Positions 1 through 9,998 of a stretch of 34,669 nucleotides of DNA are shown in pieces. The notes under the pieces are model-generated. The model saw nothing but the letters and a program-made list of their open reading frames with translations, made no database searches and had not been told where the DNA came from. Made by a program: the position numbers and the translations under genes. Every line of letters starts with the position of its first letter. Positions within the stretch are counted from its first letter, which is position 1. The stretch comes from Tissierellia bacterium. Its GTDB lineage: Bacteria > Bacillota > Clostridia > Tissierellales > Tepidimicrobiaceae. Location of the stretch: the NCBI GenBank assembly GCA_012799055.1, contig JAAZMA010000361.1, forward strand, positions 1 through 34,669. Reading direction: 5' to 3'.

Positions 1-867
1 GAGATTACCATAGAAGCTAATCCAGGAACTTTAGATGATGAAAAATTAAAAATTTACAAAGAAGCTGGAATAAATAGAATTAGTTTAGGGGTTCAAAGTT
101 TAGATGATAGACTATTGGAATCAATAGGTAGAACACATACTTCAAAGGATTTTTATAAATCCTTTGAAAAGATTAGGAAAATTGGTTTTAATAATGTAAA
201 TGTAGATTTAATATTTGGATTGCCTAATCAAACCTTAGAAGATTGTGAGAAATCTTTAAGGGAAATGGTAAAATTAGATTTAGAGCACATTTCCTATTAT
301 TCTTTGATTTTAGAAGAAAACACCTTATTGGAAAAATGGCATAAAGAAGGAAAAATAATATTACCAGATGAAGAATTAGAAAGAGAAATGTATTATTTAG
401 GGAAAGACATATTAAAAAATAATGGATATAAACATTATGAAATCTCTAATTTTGCTAAGGAGGGTTATGAAAGTCAGCATAATTTATTTTATTGGCAATT
501 AAAACCTTATATAGGTTTTGGCTTATCAAGTCATTCTAATCTAAACAATAAGAGATTTTGGAATTATAGCAAGTTAAAAGATTACTATTACACCATAGAT
601 AATGGGAAGTTTCCCATAGCTGGAAATGAATATATAAATAGAGAAATGGAAATAGCAGAATATTTAATAATGGGTCTTAGATTAATAGATGGAATAGATA
701 AAAATGATTTTTCTAGTAGATTTAATACTAATGTAGAAAATATATATGAAAATGTACTAATTAAACACAAGGAAAATGGACTTTTAGATATAGATGAAAA
801 AAACATAAGATTTACCACTAAAGGCTTGGATTTATCAAATAAGGTGTATGTAGATTTATTACCGTAA
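1..867 (+). CDS. hemW: Radical SAM coproporphyrinogen III oxidase-like / heme chaperone HemW, 5'-truncated by the window
   Basis: Frame 1 stays open upstream of the listed ORF start (EITIEANPGTLDDEKLKIYKEAGINRISLGVQSLDDRLLESIGRTH...). GVQS and GRTH motifs and the HemW-like C-terminal part (YISYYSLILEENT-like, NLFYWQLKPYIGFGLSSHS). Located just upstream of hrcA, as in many Firmicutes. Confidence 0.93.
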   Translation, partial: EITIEANPGTLDDEKLKIYKEAGINRISLGVQSLDDRLLESIGRTHTSKDFYKSFEKIRKIGFNNVNVDLIFGLPNQTLEDCEKSLREMVKLDLEHISYYSLILEENTLLEKWHKEGKIILPDEELEREMYYLGKDILKNNGYKHYEISNFAKEGYESQHNLFYWQLKPYIGFGLSSHSNLNNKRFWNYSKLKDYYYTIDNGKFPIAGNEYINREMEIAEYLIMGLRLIDGIDKNDFSSRFNTNVENIYENVLIKHKENGLLDIDEKNIRFTTKGLDLSNKVYVDLLP

Positions 868-888
868 TATAATATTATTAAAAAGGTA

Positions 889-916
889 TTGACAAAATAC
901 TTTAATATATGATAAT
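889..916 (+). promoter_or_regulatory. SigA-type promoter of the hrcA-grpE-dnaK-dnaJ operon
   Basis: TTGACA (889-894), 16-nt spacer, GATAAT (911-916), immediately upstream of CIRCE. Confidence 0.75.
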
Positions 917-922
917 TTAATG

Positions 923-949
923 TTAGCACTCAAGACTAGAGAGTGCTAA
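923..949 (+). promoter_or_regulatory. CIRCE element (HrcA operator)
   Basis: Perfect TTAGCACTC-N9-GAGTGCTAA inverted repeat just downstream of the -10 and upstream of hrcA. Confidence 0.97.
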
Positions 950-982
950 TAAACATCCTGAATATAGATTTGAGGTGAGAGT

Positions 983-2020
983 ATGTTGGATGATAGAAAA
1001 TTAAAAGTGCTTTACGCTGTAATTAATAGCTATTTGATTTCTGCTGAACCTATAGGCTCTAGAACCATATCTAAAGAGTATGATTTTGGAGTATCTTCTG
1101 CAACTATTCGAAACGAAATGTCAGATTTAGAAGACTTAGGCTATTTAAATAAGCCTCATACTTCTGCAGGTAGAGTACCTTCAGATAAGGCTTATAGATT
1201 GTATGTAAATCAATTATTAGAATCTAAAAAGAGTAAAATAGATATGGCAAAAAAGCACAATATTAAAAAAGCATTAATAAAAGAATCTAGGGAAATAGAT
1301 CAATTAATCCAAAACTCTGCAAAAATACTATCTGCAGTTACTTCATATACAGCATTGGCGTTGTCACCTCAATTAAAGGAAAGTAAATTGAAACATATAC
1401 AATTACTACCTATTGAAAATAGAGAAATACTTTTAGTAATAGTGTCAGATTCAGGCATAGTAAAAAACACCATATTTAGAGTAGATGAGAATATTCCAGA
1501 AAATCACTTAAATATTATTTCTAATTATTTAAATAGTAAATTAAAAGGATTAACTATTGATGAAATTGGTAAAGTAATGGAGGAAAGTATTTTTAAAGAA
1601 ATGTATGAATTTAAGGAAGTAATAGAAAATATTATTCCTATAATTACAAAATCTCTTGAGGATAATGATGATGTAGAGGTATATGCAGATGGAGTTACAA
1701 AAATTTTTGATTTTCCTGAGTATAAGGATTTAGATAAGGCAAAATCTTTTATAGCTTTTATGGAGGATAAAGATTTATTAATAGATATATTAAAGGATTC
1801 TCCACACAATGGCATAGAAATAACCATAGGAGATGAAAATATTTACGACCCCTTAAAGGAATGTAGTTTAATTACTACAACATATAAATTGGGGAATATG
1901 ACCATAGGGAAAATTGGAGTAATTGGCCCCACTAGAATGGATTATTTTAGAGTAATAAATGCTATGAGGGTATTTTCTCAAAATTTAAATGAGGTTTTGG
2001 ATATGTTATTAGGAAAATAA
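983..2020 (+). CDS. hrcA: Heat-inducible transcription repressor HrcA
   Basis: MLDDRKLKVLYAVINSYLISAEPIGSRTISKEYDFGVSSATIRNEMSDLEDLGYLNKPHTSAGRVPSDKAYR... is the HrcA N-terminal wHTH; CIRCE upstream; followed by grpE-dnaK-dnaJ. Confidence 0.98.
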   Translation: MLDDRKLKVLYAVINSYLISAEPIGSRTISKEYDFGVSSATIRNEMSDLEDLGYLNKPHTSAGRVPSDKAYRLYVNQLLESKKSKIDMAKKHNIKKALIKESREIDQLIQNSAKILSAVTSYTALALSPQLKESKLKHIQLLPIENREILLVIVSDSGIVKNTIFRVDENIPENHLNIISNYLNSKLKGLTIDEIGKVMEESIFKEMYEFKEVIENIIPIITKSLEDNDDVEVYADGVTKIFDFPEYKDLDKAKSFIAFMEDKDLLIDILKDSPHNGIEITIGDENIYDPLKECSLITTTYKLGNMTIGKIGVIGPTRMDYFRVINAMRVFSQNLNEVLDMLLGK

Positions 2021-2042
2021 TACTTTATTAAGAGGTGATAGT

Positions 2043-2594
2043 GTGGAAAAAAAAGAGGAAATGGCAAATGAAGAATCAACAAAAGATATATTAGATGAAG
2101 GGGAAGAAATAGAGGAACCAATTGAAGAACAGGATAAAATGTCAGATGAAATATCAATAGAACTAGAAAAAAAAGAAAAAGAAATAAAAGAATTAAGTGA
2201 TAGACTTTTAAGATTACAGGCAGATTTTATTAATTATAAAAACCGAGTAAAGAAGGAGAAAGAGAATATATATTCCTATGCTACAGAGGATTTAATGATT
2301 CAAATTCTACCTATATTAGATAATTTTGAAAGAGCTTTGGAAAATAAGGAAAGCCACAATGGATTTTATCAGGGAGTTGAGATGATATACAATCAATTAA
2401 TAGAAATTTTAAAATCCAATGGATTAAAAGAGATAGAATGTTTAGGGGAATGTTTTGACCCTAATTTTCATCATGCAGTTTTTATGGAGAAAGTAGAAGA
2501 TACAGAAGAAGGAACAATATTAGAGATATTACAAAAAGGCTATATGCTAAAAGATAAAGTTATAAGACCAAGTATGGTCAAAGTAGCTGAATAA
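2043..2594 (+). CDS. grpE: Nucleotide exchange factor GrpE
   Basis: Acidic N-terminus, then LQADFINYKNRVKKEKENIYSYA...LLPILDNFERAL-like and FDPNFHHAVFMEKV...GYMLKDKVIRPSMVKVAE motifs. GTG start. Confidence 0.97.
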   Translation: MEKKEEMANEESTKDILDEGEEIEEPIEEQDKMSDEISIELEKKEKEIKELSDRLLRLQADFINYKNRVKKEKENIYSYATEDLMIQILPILDNFERALENKESHNGFYQGVEMIYNQLIEILKSNGLKEIECLGECFDPNFHHAVFMEKVEDTEEGTILEILQKGYMLKDKVIRPSMVKVAE

Positions 2595-2627
2595 AATAAT
2601 ACTTAAAGATTTAAGGGAGGAATTTAA

Positions 2628-4445
2628 ATGGGAAAAATAATTGGAATTGATTTAGGAACTACCAACTCATGTGTTGCTGTAATGGAAGGTGGAGAACCAA
2701 TAATTATTCCTAATGCAGAAGGGAATAGAACTACACCATCAATAGTAGCTTTTACCAAAGAAGGGGAAAGATTAGTAGGTGAAACTGCTAAAAGGCAGGC
2801 TATAACCAATCCAGATAGAACTATTTCATCTATTAAAAGGGAAATGGGTAAGGACTACAGAAAAAAAATTGATGGAAAAGATTATACACCTCAAGATATA
2901 TCTGCAATGATATTGCAAAAAATAAAAATGGATGCAGAAAATTATTTAGGCGAAACTATAACAGACGCTGTAATTACAGTACCTGCATATTTTACTGATA
3001 GTCAAAGACAGGCAACTAAGGATGCGGGAAGAATTGCAGGATTAAATGTATTAAGAATAATAAATGAGCCAACAGCTGCATCTTTGGCATATGGTATGGA
3101 TAAGGATGAAGGGCAACATAAAATTATGGTATTTGATTTAGGCGGAGGAACCTTTGATGTTTCCATACTAGAATTAGGAGATGGGGTATTTGAAGTATTA
3201 GCCACTAGAGGAAATAATAATCTAGGTGGAGATGATTTTGACCAAGTATTAATGGACTATATAGCAGAAGAGTTTAAAAAAGAAAATGGAGTAGATTTAA
3301 GACAAGATAATATGAGTTTACAAAGATTAAAAGAGGCAGCAGAAAAGGCTAAAAAAGAATTATCCTCTACAATGTCAACTAATATTAATTTACCTTTTAT
3401 TACTGCTACTTCTTCAGGTCCTTTACATCTAAATATGGATATTACAAGGGCAAAATTTGAAGAACTAACTTATCATTTAGTAGAAAAGACTTTAGAGCCA
3501 ATTAAATTGGCAATAAAAGATGCAGGATTAAAACCTTCTGACATTGAAAAGGTAATATTAGTAGGGGGTTCTACTAGAATACCAGCGGTACAAGAGGCTG
3601 TAAAAAAATTAGTTGGCAAAGAGCCACAAAAAGATATTAATCCAGATGAATGTGTAGCCATGGGTGCTGCAATTCAAGGTGGGGTATTAAGTGGTGAAGT
3701 AAAAGATTTACTATTACTAGATGTAACTCCATTATCCCTTGGTATAGAGACTCTAGGTGGAGTTACTACAAGATTAATTGAAAGAAATACTACTATACCT
3801 ACTAAGAAATCTCAAATATTTACTACAGCAGCAGATGGTCAAACTTCAGTAGATATCCATGTACTACAAGGGGAAAGACAAATGGCTCATGATAATATGA
3901 CCTTGGGAAGATTTCAATTAACAGGTATACCACCAGCACCAAGAGGTGTGCCACAAATTGAGGTAACTTTTGATATAGATGCTAATGGTATAGTTAATGT
4001 TTCTGCTAAAGATTTAGGTACAGGAAAGGAACAAAAAATTACTATAACTGCTTCTACTAATTTAACTGATGAAGAAATAGAGAAAAAGGTAAAAGAAGCA
4101 GAAAAATTTGCTGAAGAAGACAAAAAGAAAAAAGAGGAAATAGAAGTTAGAAACAATGGAGATTCTATGGTTTATCAAACTGAAAAACTCCTTAAGGAAT
4201 TAGAAGGAAAAATCTCTGACGAAGAAAAATCTAATGTAGAAGCTAAATTAGAAGAATTGAAAAAGGCTTTAGAAGGGGATAATATAGACGAAATTAAAAA
4301 TAAAACAGAAGAGTTAACTCAAGCCTTTTATGGAATATCTCAAAAGATGTATGAACAAGCAGGAGGAGAAGGATTTGATCCAACAGGAAATGATGATGAC
4401 GATGTAGTTGACGCTGATTTTGAAGTAGTAGATGATGAGGAATAA
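2628..4445 (+). CDS. dnaK: Molecular chaperone DnaK (Hsp70)
   Basis: [24 protein letters not shown]..., [27 protein letters not shown] and an acidic C-terminus. Confidence 0.99.
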   Translation: MGKIIGIDLGTTNSCVAVMEGGEPIIIPNAEGNRTTPSIVAFTKEGERLVGETAKRQAITNPDRTISSIKREMGKDYRKKIDGKDYTPQDISAMILQKIKMDAENYLGETITDAVITVPAYFTDSQRQATKDAGRIAGLNVLRIINEPTAASLAYGMDKDEGQHKIMVFDLGGGTFDVSILELGDGVFEVLATRGNNNLGGDDFDQVLMDYIAEEFKKENGVDLRQDNMSLQRLKEAAEKAKKELSSTMSTNINLPFITATSSGPLHLNMDITRAKFEELTYHLVEKTLEPIKLAIKDAGLKPSDIEKVILVGGSTRIPAVQEAVKKLVGKEPQKDINPDECVAMGAAIQGGVLSGEVKDLLLLDVTPLSLGIETLGGVTTRLIERNTTIPTKKSQIFTTAADGQTSVDIHVLQGERQMAHDNMTLGRFQLTGIPPAPRGVPQIEVTFDIDANGIVNVSAKDLGTGKEQKITITASTNLTDEEIEKKVKEAEKFAEEDKKKKEEIEVRNNGDSMVYQTEKLLKELEGKISDEEKSNVEAKLEELKKALEGDNIDEIKNKTEELTQAFYGISQKMYEQAGGEGFDPTGNDDDDVVDADFEVVDDEE

Positions 4446-4454
4446 ATTTAAATT

Positions 4455-4491
4455 TTCAAAGCTAAATCCCTTGGATTTAGCTTTGAATTTT
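4455..4491 (+). terminator. Hairpin terminator/attenuator between dnaK and dnaJ
   Basis: TTCAAAGCTAAATCC (4455-4469) / GGATTTAGCTTTGAA (4473-4487), 15-bp perfect stem, 3-nt loop, followed by TTTT. Confidence 0.75.
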
Positions 4492-4533
4492 GATAAAATA
4501 AATTAGTAGTTAATTTGAAAGTAGGTGTATTAT

Positions 4534-5664
4534 TTGAGAGATTATTATGAAATACTTGGGGTATCAAAGGATGCCACAGAAGATGAGATTAAATCTGCTT
4601 ATAGAAGTTTAGCAAAAAAATATCATCCTGACCTTAATCCTGACAATAAAGAAGAAGCTGAAGAAAAATTTAAAGAAGCAACAGAGGCTTATGAGGTACT
4701 ATCAGATCCAGATAAGAGAAAAAGATATGATTTATTAGGTCATGCAGGAGTAAATGGGCAAGCTGGAGGATATAGTCAGGGTTTTGGCGGATTTGAAGAT
4801 ATATTTGAGGATATTTTTGGCGGCTTCGGAGATATATTTAGTGGAGGATTTAGTAGTTCTACAAGAACTGGACCTGTTAAAGGCGCTGATTTAAGATACG
4901 ATTTAGATTTAAGTTTTGAGGAAGCTGTATTTGGTACTGAAAAGGAAATAAAAGTAAGAAAACATGAAACCTGTGGTACTTGTAATGGAACTGGTGTAGA
5001 ACCAGGTAGTAGTAAAAAAACATGTCCTAAATGTAATGGTAGAGGAGAACTAAGATATGTTCAACAAAGTCCCTTTGGACAGTTTGTAAGGGTTTCTACT
5101 TGTGACGAATGTGGTGGTACTGGAGAAGTAATTATTGACAAATGTAAAGTATGCACAGGTACAGGAAAAGAAGTTAAAAATAAAAAGATAAAGGTAAAAA
5201 TTCCAGCTGGAGTTAATACTGGTTCTATAATATCTATTCGTGGAGAAGGTGAAGCAGGAGAAAGAGGAGGTTCACCTGGAGATTTATTTGTCTTTATAAA
5301 TGTGGAGCCCCATGATATATTTAAAAGAGATGGTAATGATATATATTATACTATACCCATTAGTTTTACAGATGCAGCCCTAGGTGCTGAAATTGAAATT
5401 CCAACATTAGAAGGAACAATGAATTATACTATACCAGAAGGCACTCAAACTGGTACTGAATTTAGATTAAAAGGCAAGGGAGTACCTAATGTAAAAGGAA
5501 TTGGGCGGGGTAATTTATATTTCACAGTAGAAGTACAGGTACCTAAAAACTTAAATGAAAAGCAAAGGAATTTATTAAGAGAATTTGCTAAAGAAAGTGG
5601 AGAAGACCATAAAGAAGGAAAAAAAGGATTTTTTGACAAAATGAAGGATGCTTTTGGAAGTTAA
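4534..5664 (+). CDS. dnaJ: Molecular chaperone DnaJ
   Basis: J-domain [36 protein letters not shown] with HPD, Gly/Phe region, four CxxCxGxG-type zinc motifs. TTG at 4534 preferred (AGGTG about 6 nt upstream) over the listed GTG at 4525. Confidence 0.97.
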   Translation: MRDYYEILGVSKDATEDEIKSAYRSLAKKYHPDLNPDNKEEAEEKFKEATEAYEVLSDPDKRKRYDLLGHAGVNGQAGGYSQGFGGFEDIFEDIFGGFGDIFSGGFSSSTRTGPVKGADLRYDLDLSFEEAVFGTEKEIKVRKHETCGTCNGTGVEPGSSKKTCPKCNGRGELRYVQQSPFGQFVRVSTCDECGGTGEVIIDKCKVCTGTGKEVKNKKIKVKIPAGVNTGSIISIRGEGEAGERGGSPGDLFVFINVEPHDIFKRDGNDIYYTIPISFTDAALGAEIEIPTLEGTMNYTIPEGTQTGTEFRLKGKGVPNVKGIGRGNLYFTVEVQVPKNLNEKQRNLLREFAKESGEDHKEGKKGFFDKMKDAFGS

Positions 5665-5665
5665 G

Positions 5666-5696
5666 CAATCACCTAATATAAAGGTGATTGTATTTT
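5666..5696 (+). terminator. Intrinsic terminator of the hrcA-dnaJ operon
   Basis: CAATCACCT (5666-5674) / AGGTGATTG (5682-5690) then TATTTTT. Confidence 0.88.
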
Positions 5697-5703
5697 TCTG
5701 TAT

Positions 5704-5733
5704 TTGGTAAATTCATAAAATATAGGGTATAAT
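5704..5733 (+). promoter_or_regulatory. Candidate SigA-type promoter for prmA operon
   Basis: TTGGTA (5704-5709), 18-nt spacer, TATAAT (5728-5733), after the dnaJ terminator. Confidence 0.5.
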
Positions 5734-5762
5734 ATAATGAGATAAAAAAAGGATGTGAGGCC

Positions 5763-6701
5763 ATGACTTGGGTTGAAGTTCAAATTAAAACTAATGCTGA
5801 ATTTGAAGAAATGGTGACAAATATTATGTATGATTTAGGAGTTACTGGGTTAGCAATAGAAGACCCTAGAGACATATTGGAATTTGAACAGTCAAAGGAA
5901 GATTGGGACTATATTGAGCCTGATTTATTTAATTTAGAATCAGATAGTATTGTAATAAAAGCCTATTTTCCAGAAGGAGAAGATTTAGCAGATAAAATAG
6001 AATTAGTAAGGGAAAATATTGAAATAAATCCTATAAAAGAATATGGCAAAAGTCTCGGTGAGGTAACTACTTTAGAGGTTTATGAAAAAGATTGGGCAGA
6101 AGCGTGGAAAAAATATTATAAGCCCACGAAAGTTGGAGAAAATATAGTGATAAAACCTACTTGGGAAGAGTATGAAAAAGCAAAAGATGAAATAATTATT
6201 GAATTAGATCCAGGTATGGCTTTTGGAACAGGAACTCATGAGACCACCATTTTATGTATTAGAGCTTTAGAAAAGTATGTAAAAGAAAATAGTATTGTCT
6301 ACGATATAGGTACTGGGTCTGGTATACTTAGTATTGCAGCTGCAAAATTAGGTGCAAAAAAAGTAGTAGCTGTAGATTTAGACCAAGTATGTGTAAGGGT
6401 AGCCAATGAAAACATTAAAATTAATAAAGTAGATTCTATTGTAGAAGTAAAAAAAGGAAATTTATTTGATGTAATTGATAGTAAGGCAGATTTAATAGTA
6501 TCAAATATAATAGCTGAAGTAATATTGGATATGATAAACTCCTTAAGAGATTATTTATTTGATGAAGGGATTTTTATTGCTTCTGGAATAATAAATGAGA
6601 AAGTAGAAATGGTAAAAGAAGCCTTAATTGAAAATGGTTTTAAAATATTAGAGATAAACAAAATGGAAGAATGGGCTAGTATTATTAGTGTAAAAGAATA
6701 G
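5763..6701 (+). CDS. prmA: Ribosomal protein L11 methyltransferase PrmA
   Basis: MTWVEVQIKTNAEFEEMVTNIMYDLGVTGLAIEDP, LDPGMAFGTGTHETTILC, VYDIGTGSGILSIAAAKLGAKKVVAVDLD. Confidence 0.97.
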   Translation: MTWVEVQIKTNAEFEEMVTNIMYDLGVTGLAIEDPRDILEFEQSKEDWDYIEPDLFNLESDSIVIKAYFPEGEDLADKIELVRENIEINPIKEYGKSLGEVTTLEVYEKDWAEAWKKYYKPTKVGENIVIKPTWEEYEKAKDEIIIELDPGMAFGTGTHETTILCIRALEKYVKENSIVYDIGTGSGILSIAAAKLGAKKVVAVDLDQVCVRVANENIKINKVDSIVEVKKGNLFDVIDSKADLIVSNIIAEVILDMINSLRDYLFDEGIFIASGIINEKVEMVKEALIENGFKILEINKMEEWASIISVKE

Positions 6702-6710
6702 GTGGATATA

Positions 6711-7454
6711 TTGCATAGATTTTTTGTAAATTCAAACCAAATTGAAAATAATACAATTAAAATAATTGGAAAAGACATAAAACATATTAAAGATGTATTA
6801 AGACTTAATCCAAAGGATAAAATAGAGATTGTTTCTAATGAACATATATATGTATCAGAAATCTTAAGTTTTAATTCCAATTGTATAGTTGCCAATATAA
6901 TAGAGGATTTTCCAGGAAAAAATGAGGCGCCAATAGATATAATTCTTTATCAAGGAATAGCCAAAGGGGACAAAATGGATTATATTATTCAAAAAGCTGT
7001 TGAAGTGGGAGTAAAGGAATTTTATCCTATTATTATGAATAGAACAATAGTTAAGTTTAAGGATAAGAGAAAAGAAGAAAATAGATTAAAGAGATGGCAA
7101 AGTATTAGTGAAGAAGCTGCAAAGCAGAGTAAAAGGGATATTTTACCTAGGGTAAATAATATAATGGATTTTAATCAAATGATTGATATACTAAAAGGGG
7201 AAAAAAATATAATAGTTCCCTATGAAGAAGAAAAAGCTTTAGGCTTAAAAGAAGTTTTAAAGAACAATAAAGATAAAATCCACATAATCATAGGTCCTGA
7301 AGGAGGCTATGAAAAATATGAAATAGAGGCTTTGAAAGAAATAGGTGGACAAATTGTCACCTTAGGTCCTAGGATTTTAAGAACTGAAACTGCAGGACTA
7401 GTTGTATCCTCTATTGTACTATATGAATTTGGTGGTTTGGAGATGATAAGATGA
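6711..7454 (+). CDS. rsmE: 16S rRNA (uracil1498-N3)-methyltransferase RsmE
   Basis: MHRFFVNSNQI..., IIGPEGGYEKYEIEAL, LGPRILRTETAGLVV. TTG at 6711 preferred (AGGTGG immediately upstream) over the listed GTG at 6702. Confidence 0.95.
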   Translation: MHRFFVNSNQIENNTIKIIGKDIKHIKDVLRLNPKDKIEIVSNEHIYVSEILSFNSNCIVANIIEDFPGKNEAPIDIILYQGIAKGDKMDYIIQKAVEVGVKEFYPIIMNRTIVKFKDKRKEENRLKRWQSISEEAAKQSKRDILPRVNNIMDFNQMIDILKGEKNIIVPYEEEKALGLKEVLKNNKDKIHIIIGPEGGYEKYEIEALKEIGGQIVTLGPRILRTETAGLVVSSIVLYEFGGLEMIR

Positions 7455-8758
7455 ATAAGGTAGCTTTTCATACCCTTGGTTGTAAAGTAAATCAATACGA
7501 AACAGAGGCTATGGAAGAATTATTTGAAAGACACGGTTATAAAATAGTGGGTAATGATGAAATAGCAGATATATATGTAATAAATACTTGTACTGTAACT
7601 AATTTTGGGGATAAAAAATCTAGACAATTTATTAGAAGAGCAAAAAAACTTAATCCTAATTCCACAATTGCAGTAGTAGGCTGTTATTCTCAAATTTCTC
7701 CAGATGAAGTTGAGAGAATAGAAGGAGTAGATGTAATAATAGGGACTACTCAAAGGGATAAAGTAGTAGATTTATGTGAAAAAGCCATATTAGAAGGTAA
7801 AAAAATAAATATTGTGGGCAATATTAATAGACGAAAGGATTTTGAAAATTTAAAAATTGTGGATATTAAAGAAAAAACTAGAGCAAATATTAAAATTCAG
7901 GATGGATGTAATCAGTTTTGCTCCTATTGTATAATCCCATACGCTAGAGGGCCTATTAGAAGTAGAGAATTATCCGATATTATAGAAGAATGTATAAGAT
8001 TAAGGGATGCTGGTTTTAAGGAAATAGTATTAACAGGAATTCACATAGCTTCTTATGGAAAGGATATAGGAGATTTAAGCTTAATAGATGTAATAGAGGA
8101 AATTAGTAAAATTCAGGGGATAGAAAGGATTAGACTATCCTCCATAGAACCTACTTTAATAAATGAGGAATTTATGACAAGGGCTGTTAAGACAGGGAAA
8201 CTATGCGATCATTTTCACTTATCCCTTCAATCTGGTTCAGATACAGTACTTAAGCGAATGAATAGAAAATATACTACTGAAGAATATAAAAATATAGTAA
8301 AGATAATTAGAAAACATATGCCCAATGCAGGAATTACAACTGATGTAATAGTTGGCTTTCCTGGGGAAACAGATAATGAATTTGAAGAAACTTATAATTT
8401 TGTTAAAGAAATTGGATTTTCTAGAATTCACGTATTTAAATATTCTCCAAGACAAGGTACAGTAGCTAGTAAATTTAAAAATCAAATTCATGGAGACGTA
8501 AAACAAGTCCGTTCTGAAAGGTTAATTTCTTTAGGAGAGGAATTAAGTAACAATTTTAATGAAAATTTTGTGGGAAAAGAGCTTAAAGTACTATATGAAG
8601 AAAATAGCAAAGAAGATCAAAATTTTATGGAAGGTTATACTACAAACTATATTAGAGTTAAGGCCAAAGGGTCTGAAAAAATCCAAGGCTTAATACTAAA
8701 TACTAAACTAACAAAAAAAGAAAATGAATATTTAATAGGAAAAATAGAGGAATTATAA
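7451..8758 (+). CDS. mtaB: tRNA t6A37 methylthiotransferase MtaB (radical SAM)
   Basis: MNKVAFHTLGCKVNQYETEAM, CNQFCSYCIIPYARGPIRSR, TTDVIVGFPGET. Overlaps the rsmE stop (ATGA). Confidence 0.96.
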   Translation: MNKVAFHTLGCKVNQYETEAMEELFERHGYKIVGNDEIADIYVINTCTVTNFGDKKSRQFIRRAKKLNPNSTIAVVGCYSQISPDEVERIEGVDVIIGTTQRDKVVDLCEKAILEGKKINIVGNINRRKDFENLKIVDIKEKTRANIKIQDGCNQFCSYCIIPYARGPIRSRELSDIIEECIRLRDAGFKEIVLTGIHIASYGKDIGDLSLIDVIEEISKIQGIERIRLSSIEPTLINEEFMTRAVKTGKLCDHFHLSLQSGSDTVLKRMNRKYTTEEYKNIVKIIRKHMPNAGITTDVIVGFPGETDNEFEETYNFVKEIGFSRIHVFKYSPRQGTVASKFKNQIHGDVKQVRSERLISLGEELSNNFNENFVGKELKVLYEENSKEDQNFMEGYTTNYIRVKAKGSEKIQGLILNTKLTKKENEYLIGKIEEL

Positions 8759-8806
8759 TATTTTTATAGAATATATTATATATAGGGAAATTGGGGAGGT
8801 GAAAAG

Positions 8807-9151
8807 ATGACAGATTGTATTTTTTGTAAGATTGCAAATAAAGAGATTCAGTCTAATATTGTTTATGAAGACCATAAGGTTATAGCCTTTAAAGACTTAA
8901 ACCCTCAATCTCCTGTTCATATTTTGGTAATACCAAAGGAACATATAGAATCAACAAATTATATTAATGAGGATAATTCCCATTTAATTGGGCATATATT
9001 TGTGGTTATAAATAAATTGGCTAAGGATTTGGGAATTCACCAAGAAGGCTATAGGATTGTCAATAATTGTGGAGAAAATGGTGGACAGACTGTTTCCCAT
9101 ATTCATTTTCACCTATTGGCAGGTCGTCAGCTTTTATGGCCTCCAGGCTAA
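8807..9151 (+). CDS. Histidine triad (HIT) family protein
   Basis: DCIFCKIANKEIQSNIVYEDHKVIAFKDLNPQSPVHILVIPKEHI...GGQTVSHIHFHLLAGRQLLWPPG, with the HxHxH HIT motif. Confidence 0.96.
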   Translation: MTDCIFCKIANKEIQSNIVYEDHKVIAFKDLNPQSPVHILVIPKEHIESTNYINEDNSHLIGHIFVVINKLAKDLGIHQEGYRIVNNCGENGGQTVSHIHFHLLAGRQLLWPPG

Positions 9152-9158
9152 ATTATAG

Positions 9159-9187
9159 TTGCAGAAATCCTTGATATAATGTATAAT
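9159..9187 (+). promoter_or_regulatory. SigA-type promoter of rpsU
   Basis: TTGCAG (9159-9164), 17-nt spacer, TATAAT (9182-9187). Confidence 0.75.
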
Positions 9188-9258
9188 TTATTAGTGTCGT
9201 GTTCCGCTTACCATAGATAGTATACTAACTCTTGCATTGGAAGAGGGGAGGGAGAATA

Positions 9259-9438
9259 ATGGCGGAAATTAAAGTAAGAGAGAATGAATCTCTTGATGAT
9301 GCACTTAGAAGGTTTAAAAGACAATGTGCACGTTCAGGTGTTCTTTATGAATATAGAAAAAGAGAGCATTATGAAAAACCAAGTGTAAGAAAGAAAAAGA
9401 AATCCGAAGCAGCTAGAAGGAAAAAACATAGGTATTAA
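9259..9438 (+). CDS. rpsU: 30S ribosomal protein S21
   Basis: [62 protein letters not shown] 9259 with strong GGGGAGGG SD; the listed TTG 9232 start would be a spurious extension. Confidence 0.98.
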   Translation: MAEIKVRENESLDDALRRFKRQCARSGVLYEYRKREHYEKPSVRKKKKSEAARRKKHRY

Positions 9439-9464
9439 TATGATAAAAGTGAGAAGGTGTATTT

Positions 9465-9908
9465 ATGTCCCTGAAACAAAAACTTATGGAAGATTTGAAA
9501 ACTTCTATGAAAAACAAAGATTCCATTAGAAAAAATACTATTACTATGGTTAGAGCAGCTATAAAGCAAAAGGAAGTTGACGAAAGAATTGAATTAAATA
9601 ATGAAGAAATAATAGAAATAATCTCAAAACAATTAAAAGAAAAGAAAAATGCAATTGAAGACTTTAAAAAAGGGGAACGACAAGATTTAGTGGAATTAAC
9701 AGAAAAGGAAATGGAAATTTTATTAGAATATTTACCGAAACAATTAACTGAAGAAGAAATTGAGAAAATAGTTAGAGAAACAATTGAAGAAGTAGAAGCT
9801 AAATCTATGAAGGATATAGGAATTATAATGAAATCTGTAATGCCTAAGGTTAAAGGCAGAGCAGATGGAGGTACTGTTAATAAAATAGCAAGAAAAATAT
9901 TAGAATAA
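9465..9908 (+). CDS. yqeY: GatB/YqeY domain-containing protein
   Basis: MSLKQKLMEDLKTSMKNKDSIRKNTITMVRAAIKQKEVDERIELNNEEI...GIIMKSVMPKVKGRADGGTVNKIARKIL; follows rpsU. Confidence 0.95.
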   Translation: MSLKQKLMEDLKTSMKNKDSIRKNTITMVRAAIKQKEVDERIELNNEEIIEIISKQLKEKKNAIEDFKKGERQDLVELTEKEMEILLEYLPKQLTEEEIEKIVRETIEEVEAKSMKDIGIIMKSVMPKVKGRADGGTVNKIARKILE

Positions 9909-9930
9909 ACCTGGGGCGACCCAGGTTTTT
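9908..9930 (+). terminator. Intrinsic terminator after rpsU-yqeY
   Basis: AACCTGGG (9908-9915) GCGA CCCAGGTT (9920-9927) + T tract. Confidence 0.93.
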
Positions 9931-9948
9931 ATTATAATAAAATATTTA

Positions 9949-9977
9949 TTGTATTTCACCTTGGGTATCAATATAAT
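9949..9977 (+). promoter_or_regulatory. SigA-type promoter of the nfeD-floA operon
   Basis: TTGTAT (9949-9954), 17-nt spacer, TATAAT (9972-9977). Confidence 0.65.
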
Positions 9978-9998
9978 GAATATAAGGGGGTGAATTTA

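Noticed and set aside
588-929. Minus-strand ORF (113 aa), and the other minus-strand ORFs in the track (e.g. 1525-1827, 6551-6895, 10673-11008, 26080-26538, 30034-30351, 30658-31008, 31212-31547, 32521-32853)
   Set aside because: All lie antisense to strongly recognised plus-strand genes, have low-complexity Ser/Ile/Phe/Leu-rich translations expected from reverse-reading AT-rich genes, and show no recognisable motifs.
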